From Boletus sp. NGJ (lineage: Eukaryota; Basidiomycota; Agaricomycetes; Boletales; Boletaceae), in assembly GCA_019096195.1 (NCBI GenBank), contig JAGTXK010000047.1, positions 1-56,114 of the forward strand: 56,114 bases of DNA. The letters run 5' to 3'. Position 1 is the first letter of the stretch; each line of letters opens with the position of its first letter. The position numbers and the translations under genes are program-made. The notes under the pieces are model-generated. The model saw only the letters and a program-made list of their open reading frames with translations. It did not search any database and was not told the DNA's origin. Shown here piece by piece: positions 44,071 to 56,103 of the stretch.

Positions 44071-45840
44071 GATCTAATGCTTTGTTCTATACCAGCAATC
44101 CCAAGCTAGGTTCATCATTGAAAATGCCATGATCAATCCAGATTATATTCCATAGGATATTGGTCTCAACAAGTTCGATTTCTCTTTGCAGCTCATCACA
44201 CATGTGTTCAACATAGCTCTCAGAGTTTACATTGAGGATGTCAAGATGGTCATCAAAGAATCAAGAAAGAAAGAACTGTCACCAATGGCACAAAGCACAA
44301 ACTGTACCATCTAAGCAAAAGCTTGATTTCGAAAACTCACATTCAAAGAATAGCTTGCTTCTGCATATCCTCTTGCTTATGAGAAGGAAAACAAGTTTTG
44401 TCATCTTCTCAATTCCATGGATCCTGCCAGAAATGATCATGGTACACCTTTCTCTCTATAATCACCCCCTGGTGGTGGTAAATCAATATCATTTTTTGCT
44501 CACAAATTGCTCCATGGCACAGAGAAATGGCATGAACCACCATATATTCAAAATGGTATCTTCTAGCATATTATTGTTGTAGCTCTGAACATCCTCTCCC
44601 ATCTTGTGGGTCAAAGATGATATGCACCTGTCTTCAGTGACGACATCAAACAACACTATTCTGATCACATTTGACATGCCATGCTCAAGCTAAAAATCAA
44701 TCATGTCCCATGGTCTCAATCTCCCAAAATCTCCAATAGAAGAGGCCATCATCTGACCACCATTCTCCACACTATATGGCTACCCTTGGGCACTACAGAA
44801 CCCACTGCCCTTCAAAACAATGTCTGCCTCCTCTCTGCTGAAGAAACTCACCAGGCAGATCTAATCGCACCCTCAAATGACATTACATTGAATGATCCAT
44901 GTGCTTCCTGGTCTGCATGTCAATACAGGCTCTCCAACTTCCACAAAATTCTGCACAAGACATGTCTTCCATCCAAATGGTCTATTTAACATGCTTTTCT
45001 ACCTTTGAACAATGCCAGTGAATTTGGTATGACTGTGTATGCATGGGTCGAAAACAACTATGATCCTATCAACAACCCCATCCATGCCCTTGGTCTTTTC
45101 ATAGCTATTATATTTGCTGGAATGATCCCAAGCATCTTCCCTCTCAGGAAACTGGTCTCACAAATGAATTGGTTGAAATTAGATCTACAGAACTATTTTG
45201 CAGACCTTCTTTGGGAAGACTGTTCAGACAAAAAAGTTGCTTCTCAGGTTGAACTGTTCATTACCATGGTCTTGACATTCATCATCACTGTCCTTGATGA
45301 GCGATCTCCATTGGCAATCACATTGCATGCCCACCACAGCAAATAGCAAATGCCTGAGCAAATGAAGATCCTTACAACATTTATGGACAAACACAGTAAG
45401 TGTCTCAGAGCTTTCATCCATAACATCAAGTCGTTGATCACTTTTATATTTCAGCAAACAAGGGTATCTCTGTCACCAACATCCTCCTCCACTTCAGACT
45501 TGCCTACCCTGTGATGCTGAGGATAATTAAGGGTGTTCATTGACATCAAGATGTCAAGAGTTTCCCTCTAAATGTCTTCCAAGACAAATGGAACTACATA
45601 TGACAATGTATCAATGTCAACAAGCAGTACAGTGTATACAACACCATCATTGTTCTTGCAGGTGAACACACTGCCAAAGCATTATTGATGTCACAATGGG
45701 TCATCACTCGGAGGTATGTTGAACCTAACCCTTTCATATCCTCAAATAACAGATTGTCTCACAAACATCATCAAATCCACAATGAGGATAATGTTATTCT
45801 GACATCTTCTGACAGAGAGGAGGGTTCATTGAGACACCAA
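44071..45840 (+). pseudogene. gene A copy 2, C-terminal half
   Basis: After the acceptor at 44070 come FIIENAMINPDYIP and FNIALRVYIEDVKMVI, matching FTLEHALHHLLNS and LNIVLGAYIRDVIELV of copy 1 (12333-12480). NFHKILHKTCLPSKW and YAWVENNYDPINNPIHALGL (44940-45110) match 13140-13290. GEHTAKALLMSQWVITRRYV (45662-45717) matches the copy-1 segment ending SRWVRVKG. The longest open part is 45005-45346. Several stops and frame changes occur, and the end near 45840 is approximate. Confidence 0.55.
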
Positions 45841-45899
45841 CAATGGATTTCTTGAGTTGTATACAGATTCTCTTGTCATCAAACTATATATCAGTCCTA

Positions 45900-45936
45900 C
45901 CAAGATCTGACATCTATTGCCATCTTGGTGGATGTC
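45900..45936 (+). repeat. hairpin repeat with crossed arms downstream of gene A copy 2
   Basis: CCAAGAT (45900-45906) pairs with ATCTTGG (45922-45928), and GACATC (45909-45914) pairs with GATGTC (45931-45936). The arms occur in the order 1, 2, 1', 2'. It varies the unit at 24675-24706. Confidence 0.45.
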
Positions 45937-46056
45937 ATGTATTTAGTCATCATAGATTATTCTGGTGTAACACATCAGATATATATAACCTGTCAGTATT
46001 ATGTTGTGTCAACAAACTCAATACTAAACCTGTCCATCTAAGTTCATTCAAAACTG

Positions 46057-46085
46057 CCAAGATACAAGAACATTATATATCTTGG
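46057..46085 (+). repeat. hairpin repeat downstream of gene A copy 2
   Basis: CCAAGATA (46057-46064) and TATCTTGG (46078-46085) form an 8-bp inverted repeat followed by TGATTCACTG. 45841-46337 has no supported gene. Confidence 0.45.
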
Positions 46086-46337
46086 TGATTCACTGTGTAA
46101 AACCATCCATATTATTTATCTTGTCAAATAAAATAAACATCATTTTGTACTGCCATTTGCAGTCTCAATATTTGGGATGTGGCTAACTTGTCATATATTC
46201 AGTCTTGCTCAATCACAACTTATTATACCTCTTTCATCCATCAACATGCCTCATCACTCATCTGCCAGAATCATATCCAACATTCCATTGCAATGGAACT
46301 GCCTCAAGATACCATGCTCTCACGCAACATGCTTGCA

Positions 46338-47945
46338 TACAGTGACCTCCAAAACTGTTGCAATGTCTAACCCTGATGTGGTGCGTGCAGTGCACCACAA
46401 ACACCCGTGGGAATTACACTTCGCTTTGGTGGGAACAAACAAAGTACACACTCTTGGCTACAATCCGGCCTCTGGATCATGTGATTTGGATCAGAGGCTG
46501 TGGAGTTATGTCTATTTCAAAACAGCAATACCATTGCAACAGTTTTGCACCTTTTAGTAGAGAATGTGCAATCTTGTTGAAATATCATCATAAGTGGCAA
46601 TGTTTGGTTATACAAACAAAGATACACATACAAATATTTTGTCTGAGTTTGAAATAGTTCACACACTTCTTTATTTCCAACCACATCATCATGAGATCCA
46701 TCTCTTCTACTCAGAAAAACACCATTCTCTCTATGCTTGATGCTGGCCAGTCAGCTCATTCTATTGCTGCCACCACTGGTCTCCATGCTTCTACCATATC
46801 CAGGCTCCACTCCAAAGAGCGTTCTGAGCTTCAGAAGTCTGCTGGAGGTCGCCCATCCAAGCTTTCTCCTATCAATCTTCGTCATGCCATCCGTCTTATT
46901 TCATCTGGAAAGGCAGAAAATGCTGTCCAGGTGACCAAGGCTCTCACCAATGTGGTCAACCAACCCCTCTCTACCTCCACAGTATGCACTGGCACTTGAG
47001 AAAAACTGGTATGAAGGCTGTGGTAAAGTCTAAACGCCCCCTTCTATCAGCTAGGCACCACAAGGCTCGCTTGGACTTTGCCTATGCTCATAAGGATTGG
47101 ACTATAGAGGACTGGAAGAAGGTAGTATGGTCTGATGAGACTAAAATCAATCGCCTAGGGTCAGATGGGTGAAAATGGGGCTGGAAAAAAGCAGGTGAAG
47201 GGCTTAATGATAGATTGGTTGAAGGGATCTTGAAGTTTGGAGGAGGTTCTCTCATGATGTGGGGGTGTATGACTTGGCAGGGAGTTGGCTATGCTACCAA
47301 GATTGATGGTAGGATGGATGGAGACCTTTACCTTCAGATTTTGAAGGATGAGCTGCTGAATACTCTGCAGTATTATGGTCTAGATCCTCCTAACATGATC
47401 TTTCAGCAAGACAATGACCCCAAGCATACTTGCAAAAAGGTGAAAGAGTGGCTTGGAGAGCAGGAGTTTGGGACTATGATATGGCCAGCACAGTCTCCTG
47501 ACCTCAACCCCATTGAACACCTCTGGGGTCACCTCAAAAGAAGGCTAGCAGATCAAGAACAACCTCCTAGTGGAATTCATGAGTTATGGGAGAGAGTTCA
47601 GGTGGAATTGGAAGGGGATACCACTTGAGGAGTGTCAGAAGTTAATTGAAAGCATGCCTAGGAGGGTTGAGGCAGTGCTCAAGGCAAAAGGAAGGCTATA
47701 CCAAGTACTAATACCCACTTCATATCAAGAGATGCAAAACTGTTGCAATGGTATTGCTGTTTTGAAATGGACATAACTCCACTGCCTCTGATCCGAATCA
47801 CATGATCCAGAGGCCGGACTGTAGCCAAGAGTGTGTACCTTGTTTGTTCCCACCAAAGCGAAGTGTAAGTTCCCACGGGTGTTTGTGGTGCACTGCACAC
47901 ACCACATCAGGGTTAGGCATTGCAACAGTTTTGGAGGTCACTGTA
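46338..47945 (+). mobile_element. Tc1-type transposon with about 210-bp terminal inverted repeats
   Basis: TIRs 46340-46549 and 47733-47943 start CAGTGACCTCCAAAACTG and are bounded by TA at 46338-46339 and 47944-47945. A transposase lies between them on the plus strand. Each TIR has CAAAACTGTTGCAATG at one end and its complement at the other. It splits a Ty3-like gag-protease remnant. Confidence 0.9.
46691..47711 (+). pseudogene. Tc1-like DD34E transposase with frameshifts
   Basis: The N-terminus MRSISSTQKNTILSMLDAGQ is a helix-turn-helix of the Tc1 type, with a second one including GGRPSKLSPINLRHAIRLIS. The DDE core has VVWSDETKINRLGSDG (first Asp), MIFQQDNDPKHTCKKV (second Asp) and SPDLNPIEHLWGHLK (Glu), with 34 residues between the second Asp and the Glu. 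An additional base near 46988 and another near 47620 shift the frame, and TGA at 47170 replaces an expected Arg (DG-stop-KW). The C-terminus has EECQKLIESMPRRVEAVLKA. It is non-functional as it stands. Confidence 0.88.
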
Positions 47946-49320
47946 TACTGGCATGGAATCAGATGGAGAGAGAAGCAGAAGCTTGATCTTCTGCACATAT
48001 GATTTGTTGATATAGATAGTATTAGCTCCACTATCTAAGAGAGCTTTGGTTTACATGAGTTTGTTCTAATGATGAGTAGGAGCAATTTCTGTAGATAGAA
48101 TGATAGAATAATCATTTAAAGTGTGAATTCTAGCATTTTCTGGGATTGAATATGAGTGAGAAGTGGAATTACTGTAAATACTGATTTGGAGCCCCAACTG
48201 AGCTTCAAATCAATTGAAGATCCCACTTGGTTATGATAATTTAGGCTATATGATGGACTAGATACAAGACTAGATGTGTTAGCAACTTGGACACTCAGAT
48301 TGTTCAAGTTGCTTGGGCTTTTCCTTTATGATTAGTGGATTCTTCATCTATGGTGTGAATCTTTTAGAATTTGAAGCAAGTCTTCTTGTGGTCTTCTCTA
48401 GACCAATTGCATTCACAACATTCAGTGGAGGGTTTCTTGCAATCTTTACCCATGTGTCTGGTTCCACCACAATCAAAGCATCCAGTGAATAGTTTCTTTA
48501 CTGGTTTCTTGCTGAATGCATCAATGTCATGTTCATCTTTGTCATTGAAACTATTGTGAATTTGATCAACATCTATTGCATTAGGATTGCAGGATGGTCT
48601 AGGGTGATAGGAGGAACTAGATGAAGCAAATCCTGTCCTTTTATGGAGAAAACCCAGGGTTTCAATAGTTTCTCCAACTTCTCTGATTGCTTCAAGCTTC
48701 AAGATATACATAGACATCTGCTGTGCTTCATTTGCCCTGTTTAATCACTTGATTGTGGATTTCAGGGTTCACATTATACTCAATAATGTTTACACCATGT
48801 ATATTATCAATGTTAGCATCCTTATAGAGTTTGTTAAACTGGTTGATCCAGTCACAAGTGTGAGTGTTTCCTTGTTCCAGAGTTTTTCTAAAGCTCAATC
48901 TGGCTTGACTGTGGAATGGAACTATTTCTCAATATTCACTGTTAGTCCATCCCATAGGTAAGCTGTTTCCTTTTCTAAAAGAGTGGTAGCAAAGCTTTCA
49001 GCTTATTGTCCAGTTATATGGAATAAGACAGTAATGACTGCCTCATATGACTTAAAGGGGATTGTTTCTGGATTAATGGTGATGTAGGTCTTTATCTTAA
49101 ATCACCAATCTTTGAACTTATTGATTTCTCCTTTAAATTCACCAGGATTAGAGAAGATCTCAACCTTTTTTGATGCTCTAGACAATACAGCCACAGCTGA
49201 TACTGTAGAAAGTTGTATTTGTACTATGGCTAAGGCAGTGTCTAGTGTGGTTGCATGGCTAACCAACAGTCTGAACTGTGTGGCTACCAAAGCCATTTGC
49301 ACATCATGATCTATACACAT
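47946..49320 (-). pseudogene. Ty3-like retroelement remnant, gag and start of protease
   Basis: Gag includes VEIFSNPGEFKGEINKFKDW (near 49140), then stop-FKIKTYITINPE, and an open part 48364-48717 with CFDCGGTRHMGKDC (CX2CX4HX4C) followed by a second Cys/His cluster CCECNWSREDHKKTC. A protease start with ALLDSGANTIYINKSYV lies at about 48050-47990 and is cut by the Tc1 insertion at 47945. No RT or LTR could be assigned. 49321-49480 upstream has no clear gene. Confidence 0.72.
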
Positions 49321-49482
49321 ACTGTATAAAAGAGAGTTGGGCAGCTGAAATTTCTATTTGTCAATTCATTCTAACTACCAACTGTTTCTCTTTGCAGCAT
49401 GGTAAAACATGACATGACCACTCATGTGGAAGCTTCCCCCAACATGCAAGCAAGGTGTATAGATTACATTGACTATAACTTA

Positions 49483-49700
49483 CAGTGGCTCAAAAAAGTG
49501 TCCCAATGTTTGGCTATTTTGAAAAGACTTGACATTTGCAGGAGACTCAAAAGGCATTAGCTCTAATCTTTGCTAGGTTATTGACAGCCCTAACCCTTGC
49601 ATTGAAGATGAGCCATTAGTCATGTGATTTGGTTGTCATGGCACTGAGATATAGATATATTAAAGTGACATGTCATTGGGACACTTTTTTGAGCAACATT
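49483..49700. repeat. Tc1-type TIR with internal inverted copy of its end
   Basis: CAGTGGCTCAAAAAAGTGTC starts at 49483 after TA. The complementary CATTGGGACACTTTTTTGAG occurs at about 49671-49693. The outer portion matches the complement of 101-243. The architecture equals that of the Tc1 element at 46338-47945. Confidence 0.75.
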
Positions 49701-49714
49701 TCTATTCTATAATT

Positions 49715-49804
49715 TTAGTACTTTGTATGTCCTCCATTTGCTTTTATCACTGCCTCTAGTCTTCTAGGCATACTCTCTATCAATTCTTGACACTCCTCAA
49801 CCTC
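49715..49804 (-). pseudogene. C-terminal end of a Tc1 transposase, truncated by LINE insertion
   Basis: The minus strand reads EVEECQELIESMPRRLEAVI, then KANGGHTKY and TAA (49715-49717), the standard Tc1 transposase C-terminus. Coding stops abruptly at the microsatellite at 49805. The rest of the transposase would be expected beyond the LINE, outside the window. Confidence 0.8.
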
Positions 49805-49841
<37 letters not shown>

Positions 49842-49842
49842 T
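49805..49842 (-). repeat. (TAA)n microsatellite, 3' tail of the LINE
   Basis: About 12 ATT units on the plus strand, so TAA/AAT on the LINE sense strand. It joins the LINE 3' end directly to the Tc1 coding sequence, as expected for a target-primed insertion with a short-repeat tail. Confidence 0.7.
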
Positions 49843-50044
49843 AAATCTGTGTTTTATGTTTTATAAGGTGCTATGCCTTTTGCTAGACATGGTTCTTTAT
49901 GTGCTCTCCTCATCTACTCTGTCACTCTTTTGGTCCATAATGGTCTAACATCAACATGGGGTGTTTGTTGCCTTGTGGTGATCTCTAGTCAATATCTGTT
50001 TGGTGTGTTCTGCACTCATATGTTGTTACTATTTTGGGTGGAGA

Positions 50045-53000
50045 TTAGATGATTTGAAGATAGAGATTTGGGAATGATACTGGTAGATGTTTTATGGCTG
50101 TTGCACTTTGGGTGGGGAAAGGTTTGTTCAAAGCATGTAGGAATCTGAGTGTATTAGGGATGCACTTCAGATTGTTGAGTAGTGTTAGTGTTGCAAAGTT
50201 GGACATTTTACCTTTGCTGTGGACTACATGATAGAGCCATGCCCTTTGGGTGCTGAATAAGGAGCATGGCATTATGAAGTGGAAGATGCTCTCTTCATGT
50301 GCTTTGCAGTGGTCAGATACAGTAATGGTAATGGCACTTTCATGATGTGGTGTAGGTGCTGGTTTACCAGTGCATGGCCAGTGCAAAGTTGGAATAATAT
50401 GGCTGAGTGCCTTTTGTAAAGGTTGTTAGTGAGTTTTATAAAGGTGTTATATGGGAGAGATTTGTCAATGTGGTGTGCTACCATGGCTCTTCTCAAGCTG
50501 TTGAAGATGTCCTGTCATAAATCTTTAAGGTCTTTGTACATTTGGTGTTTTGCTGCAGATTTGCTTCTCGGTAGAATGTAGCTTGTTTGATTCTTCTTCA
50601 GTTGAAGTTGTTTGGGGAGGTATTGTGGGTGGAATGATTCCCTAGCTGCCACTGTCTTGACCTTCTCATCTGCTTGTTTATTTAGTATGCCTAAGTGGTC
50701 TAGTGTCCATCTGACTATGAGCAATGTTAGTCTATGTTTTTCCAGCACAGTGTCGTTTGATGCAAGGATGGCTGCTTTGTTGTCAAGTGCAATTAATACT
50801 GATTAGACCATGTTGGAGTGCTTTAGTAGTTCAACTACCAGTATCATTTCAATTACTTTGCATTCATAGACTGTGTGGTCTATGTTCTTTCCCAGGTGAA
50901 AAAGTAGGCTACAAATTTCCCTTCTGTGTTTTCTTAGAACTGCAACTCCTCATTTTGTCCTGAGCCATCCAAGTAGATGTAGATATCTTCATTGTCTTCT
51001 GCTTCCATATCTGGGTCACAGCCAGTGTTGTGTCATCTTTCATCTGGATCATAGTTTTGGATGTTCATTTTGAGCTGACTTTGCAGAAGTGATGGTTTTG
51101 AATGTGTCTGGGTTGAAATGATATGTGTCAGTGATGTGGTGTAATGGAAACTTATGGTGGCATCTTCCTCTCTGCACAGGTTTAAATTTGCTGCATAGTG
51201 GGTGAGTAGATGGGAGCATGGAAAGGCATAGCACTATTCATCCTATGTGTTTTTATTTAAGAACTGGAATGGGGTTTAGGTCAGCATGAGCAAAGAGTAG
51301 GTTGGTGGCAGTGGATCTCATGCCCCCTGTAATCAAGATTGCTGCAAGTCTTTGTATGGACTTCATTTTCTTTGTGAATCTCCTAGCATTCTATTTTCAG
51401 TCTTTCTTGCTGTGTCCTTTTTGTAGCATTGTCATATCCCATACCTCTATGGCATATGTCATCTTCAGGACTGCTACCACTTTATATAGCTTTTTGATCA
51501 TTCTTGCTTTGATTCCCCTTGATACTTTAGTCAGTCATTTGCATGCAAGCACATACTTTGTTTCTTTGGTGATGGCATATGCTATGTTGGCTGTGAACCA
51601 TAATTCTTCATCTATGTATATGCCTAGAAATTTGTAGGATGTTGATGCTTTTATGATATGGTCATTGATGGTGATGGGATGGTGGTCATCTTTCCTGGCT
51701 ATTGGAGGTCAGCCATTTTATTTCTGGTGGCACAGATAAGTGCTGTTTTGTCTATTTCGAAGTTGGTGTGGTGCATGGAACTCCAGTCTAGAGCCCCTCC
51801 AGGTTCTTCCATCAACTTTTTCAATTTTTCATTTGCATTCCTGAAAGTGTTTCCTCTTGCTGCGAAGGTGGTGTTATCTATGAAGCCTAGAGTAAGTGTG
51901 TTTTTGCTCTTGTTGCCAGTATTGATAAGGTCAGTGTTATAGAAAAGGAAGGCTATTGGGGACAGAGGGCAGCCTTGATCAAGTCCTATGAGGATTTGAA
52001 AGGGATTAGATGTGTAGTTGTTGAAAGATACAATAGTGCATCATCTGTCAAGACAGTGCATGTACCAGTTTGTGTATTCCAAAAGAATACCTCTTTTGCA
52101 CATATTGTGTACAAGTGTTTCAATGATGATGCTGGAGAATGCCACTTTGACATCTAGGAATAACATGGATACATATCTGTCTGTGGGATGTGCCCATGCA
52201 TCATGTGTGAATTTTGTTAGTAGAAGGATGGAGTCAGTGGTGGATCTGTCTGGTTGGCCTTTGAAGTGGATGTTGGGTAAGAGTTGGTATTTTTCTGCAA
52301 TTTTCATAATATCTTCTGCAACACATGCTAATAGTATTTTCACCATTGTATCAAGGAGGACAATTGGTGGGTATACCTTCAGTATTGAGTAATCAGGTCA
52401 TCCTGGTTTGTGAAGGACTACTGTGGTTGATATTTTCCATTCATCTGGGTAGAATTTGAGGTCGAAGGTTGCTTTGAAGATAGGTTCTAGATAAGGGACT
52501 AGTTCATTAGCACAGTTTGTGAATATAGCATTGCAAACCCTGTTGGGTCCTGGTGCTTTGTATGATGACAAGTGCTTAATGGCCCTTGTGATTTGATCAT
52601 CTGTTATATTCGTAAATTGGGTTGCAGGTTCAGGGTATGTTGATTCATCATATGTTGGGATTCGTTCAGGGGCAGGTTTGAAAAAGGCTTCATATAGATA
52701 CTTGCTCTTGGTGTAGTTCATTTAGCTGTGAGGAAGTGTATCAGTGGATTTTCTTTAGAGGTTTGGGATACAGGATAGATAGTGGTCAGATGGCTCATCT
52801 ATTAGGTACTTATGGATTTGCCATATGTTTTCTGCATCAGTGTTTTCAAGGTAATTGTTCTAGTGGTCTTCTTTGGTTTTCTCTACTAATTTTGTGAACT
52901 GATTTTTTGCTGCTCAGAGGGAGTCATATATAGGGTTCATCTGTTCATGGCAGTTTTTCTGTGCTTTGTTTGCTAGGTTGTAGAGGGTTTTGCATTCACC

Positions 53001-54000
53001 TTCTAGTTCATTGGACCACCATTATTTCATGCAGGGTGATGTTTCAATGAGTGGGACTGCACATTGTGGACTGCAATTTGAATGGCCTCATTCAGTTGGA
53101 TGAGTCATTTAGAGGCAATCTCCTTTGTGTGTACAGTCTATTGGAAGGTAGTATGAGCAGAGTTCATTCTCAAGAATGGATTTGAACTTCTCCCAGTTAG
53201 CATTTTGGAAGTTTCTTCTTTGTGGTGGGGTAATCATGTGTGGGATTAGCATTAGCTTGGTTATGATGGGGAAATGGTTAGTGTTAATAGGGCATAGTTG
53301 TTCTTCTGTGTTGCATTTGATGATGATGTCCTTAAGGTGTGATGAGCAGAAGACATTGTTGGATTGGGTGAGATTCTGTGTGCTGTATGCTTCTAGAGTG
53401 GGTATGCTTCCTGGTAGGGCCATTTCCATTTTACAGCCAGTGATGAAGTCTAGTAATGGTTGAGTGGCATTTAGGTTAGATATGGTGAAAAGGTGGTGGT
53501 TGGTTATGTTGTCCCACAGCAGGTGGTGGTGGTTGAAGCCACCTATTACAAATACTCCATAAACTTGGTTTTTATCTTAATTGTGTGTGTATCAGCATTC
53601 CTTGTGGGCAAAGTGTTGCTTAAGTGTATCAATTGATCTAGAGTGTGTGCAATCATTGTATACATTGTAGATACAAACCTTTCCACATTTTCTGAGTAGT
53701 TCAATGGCTGTAATGTTGGGGCTGTCAATTGGAATTATTCTCCAGCTGTCCTTGGATAGCAATTTGTTAATTAGTATAACTGTTCAGGAGCAATCTGGGT
53801 TGTGAGTGTGGTGAGTCAATGGGTATACTATGTTCCATCTTAGGTTGGATATTGTTAAATTGACTCTGTTGATGGTTAGTTTTTAAAGAGCAGTAATGTT
53901 GTATTGGCTGTGGTTGAGGTTCTGAAGGAGGTGTTATTGGGTGGTATTTGATTTGTTGAGGTTCTATTGCCAGATGCATATTGTGCCCCTTGCAGTTGTG
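50045..54000 (-). pseudogene. LINE ORF2: endonuclease, reverse transcriptase, RNase H (decayed)
   Basis: The endonuclease starts near 53985 (NLNKSNTTQHHLL). It has GGFNHHHLLWD at about 53525 where GDFN is expected, and NHFPI near 53280. RT has KAPGPNRVCNAIF (52560), GQPDRSTTDSILLL (52260), LFLDVKVAF (52165), GLDQGCPLSPIAFLFYN (51975) and FIDN in place of FVDD (51885). RNase H has IALDNKAAILASND and LNKQADEKVK (50800-50650). Open pieces are 52398-52721, 52041-52346, 50515-50748 and 50045-50386, separated by stops. Confidence 0.83.
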
Positions 54001-54279
54001 GATTAGTTGTTGTCTATTTCACTATTCATGTTAACCTGTCTAGGGACTCCCTGATCAGTCTACTAGGTGAAAAGGATGAGAGGGGAAAGAGAGGTTGGTT
54101 AGTGGCAAAGGTCATAGATCGAGATGGAAGGGGGGCTTAGGGTGTGCTGAGTCTGTAGGAGGTTCTCTATGGTTTTGTTCATAACATATCTGTAGCTGTC
54201 TAGTCATTTTTATAAGTGGTTTGGTTGGTTTTGCATCATGGTGAATCAGTTTCTTGCATTGGGTTGATGTGAGGCAGAA

Positions 54280-56103
54280 GGTTATTCCCCTCTTGTGGTT
54301 ATGTAGGTTGGACCATAGTTTCTTGTGTTGTCTCTTTTGTATATTGTGGTGTTGGAGGTATCTGTCTGTTCAAAATAGTGAGTTAGTTCATTGTGAATAC
54401 AATATGGGACAGAGGGGGTAATTAGAGATTCCTTCATGTTGAGTTCTTTCCATGTCATCAGGTCATCTATCACTAGAAAGAATCTGTAGTTGATTGATCA
54501 TATTCTCTGTTGGAGTTTCTTCTTTTCTTCTAGGAATATTGGGCAGTTTTGGGTCCATGAGGGGTGACCTTTTGTATTGCAGCTTGTGCAGTAATGTTCT
54601 TCAGATTCCATTATTGAGTAGTTCTGGGTGGTATGATCAGGGTCTGTCTTGCCTCACATACCACATTTGCCTTTGCGGGGGCAGTCTTTGGCAAAGTGGA
54701 ATAGTTTGGGGTAGGTGTGGCAATTGTAGCAATACAATGGATCAGGTTGGGCCTTGTGGACTGTGACATGTTTTCCTGCAATGACAAGGCCATGGTGGAT
54801 GGCTTGGTTTTTCTTGATGTAAATTGTTACAAATGCTACTTTCTGTTTAGGTTTGCAGGTTTGATCCATTTGATTTCTGTTATTGAGTTTTCATTTAGAT
54901 TGGATTTTTTCTTGATGAAAAGGATATTAGATGGGTTGAAGGTCACTGGCATGAACTCAGCTATTAGCTTCTCAGAGCTATCTACCATTCATGAGTCTAT
55001 ATTGAATCCTGAGGTGAATTCTTGTGCATTACTGGGTATTTTAAGCCATAGGGTGCCTGTTATCATGTTCAGCTCATATTTAATGTTGTCCTCACGAATT
55101 CTTCTGGCACTGATAAATTCAGTGTTGTGGGGGGTGTTTATGCACTCGTTTAGGGCAAGGTTGGCTTTTGTGAGCAGCATTCATTCATCAAGGTCTTAGG
55201 TGCATTCTGATTGGATTTTGACTACTATTTGTTTGTTCTTAGCTTCATTGTTCATTATGATGTCTATATGGTGGGTTGGGATCAGAGCTTGGAGTGCTGC
55301 TGCATATGTTGTCATATTGCTGTTGTCAGGGGTATTTTCTTGATATTAGTGTTATTGTTAATTGTCTGTATCTTTTCTTTTCTTTTGTCCACAGTTTCTG
55401 CTAGCAAGGTTAGTTTGTCTTCCTGATTACCCATTCTCTTGTTCATTAGTCATGTGTATTCTGAGATCTCTTCTTGGTGGTTGGTTTGGATTGATTGGGT
55501 GTCTGTGTGAGATTGTTCATTAGTGATCTTATGCAAAAAGAATCCTAGGGCTTTAAAAATATCTGCATGTGTGGCTACAATCTCTGATCCTGGTATGGCC
55601 ATCTTGTTGATTGTGTTCATGATCTGTTGGATGTTGGGGTGATTGTCATTGTTGGTTTCCATCCCATTTGATCTAAAGATCTGGATAGCGTCTTCTGTCA
55701 TTTTCAGGCCTGGTGGTGATATGGATTCTCAAGTGATGACTTCTACTGATTTGTTTTGTAGTATGTACTTTCTTCTGCTTCCTATCTTTGTTTGGGATGG
55801 GGTGGGCATCCTTGGCAGTTCTAGGGAGAAGGCCACAAGAAGCATATTAGTAATGTTGCTGTCTTGGTGATGGGTGAAAAGGAAGCTCTTAGCGTCAAAG
55901 AATGGTGTTAGGTATGTAATTGTGAGAATTATTAGTGGTAGGAAATATAAAGTGATGGTATTTAGGTCAGTGTAAGAGGGGTAGAGGTGTTTTTTGAGGC
56001 TGGGACAGGTGTATGTTGCATTTGCTGCGTTGTTTTTACTGGGGTCCTCAGAGTGCCACTGTGGGAATGTAGTGGTATGAGAGTCCAAGGAGTTCTCCCT
56101 CAA
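54280..56103 (-). pseudogene. LINE ORF1 (gag-like, zinc knuckles), decayed
   Basis: An N-terminal polar region lies at 56103-55450. Knuckle-like clusters follow: CYNCHTYPKLFHFAKDC at about 54740 (CX2CX7HX4C), KCGM-stop-GKTDPDH near 54650, and HYCTSCNTKGHPSWTQNC at about 54590 (CX2CX4HX5C). Several stops interrupt it. A nucleic-acid-binding role is usual for ORF1 proteins. The true start may lie outside the window. Confidence 0.65.

Noticed and set aside
51658-55870. Hydrophobic plus-strand ORFs resembling membrane proteins
   Set aside because: They are complements of the AT-rich LINE coding strand, whose minus-strand frames carry recognisable RT, endonuclease and zinc-knuckle motifs.
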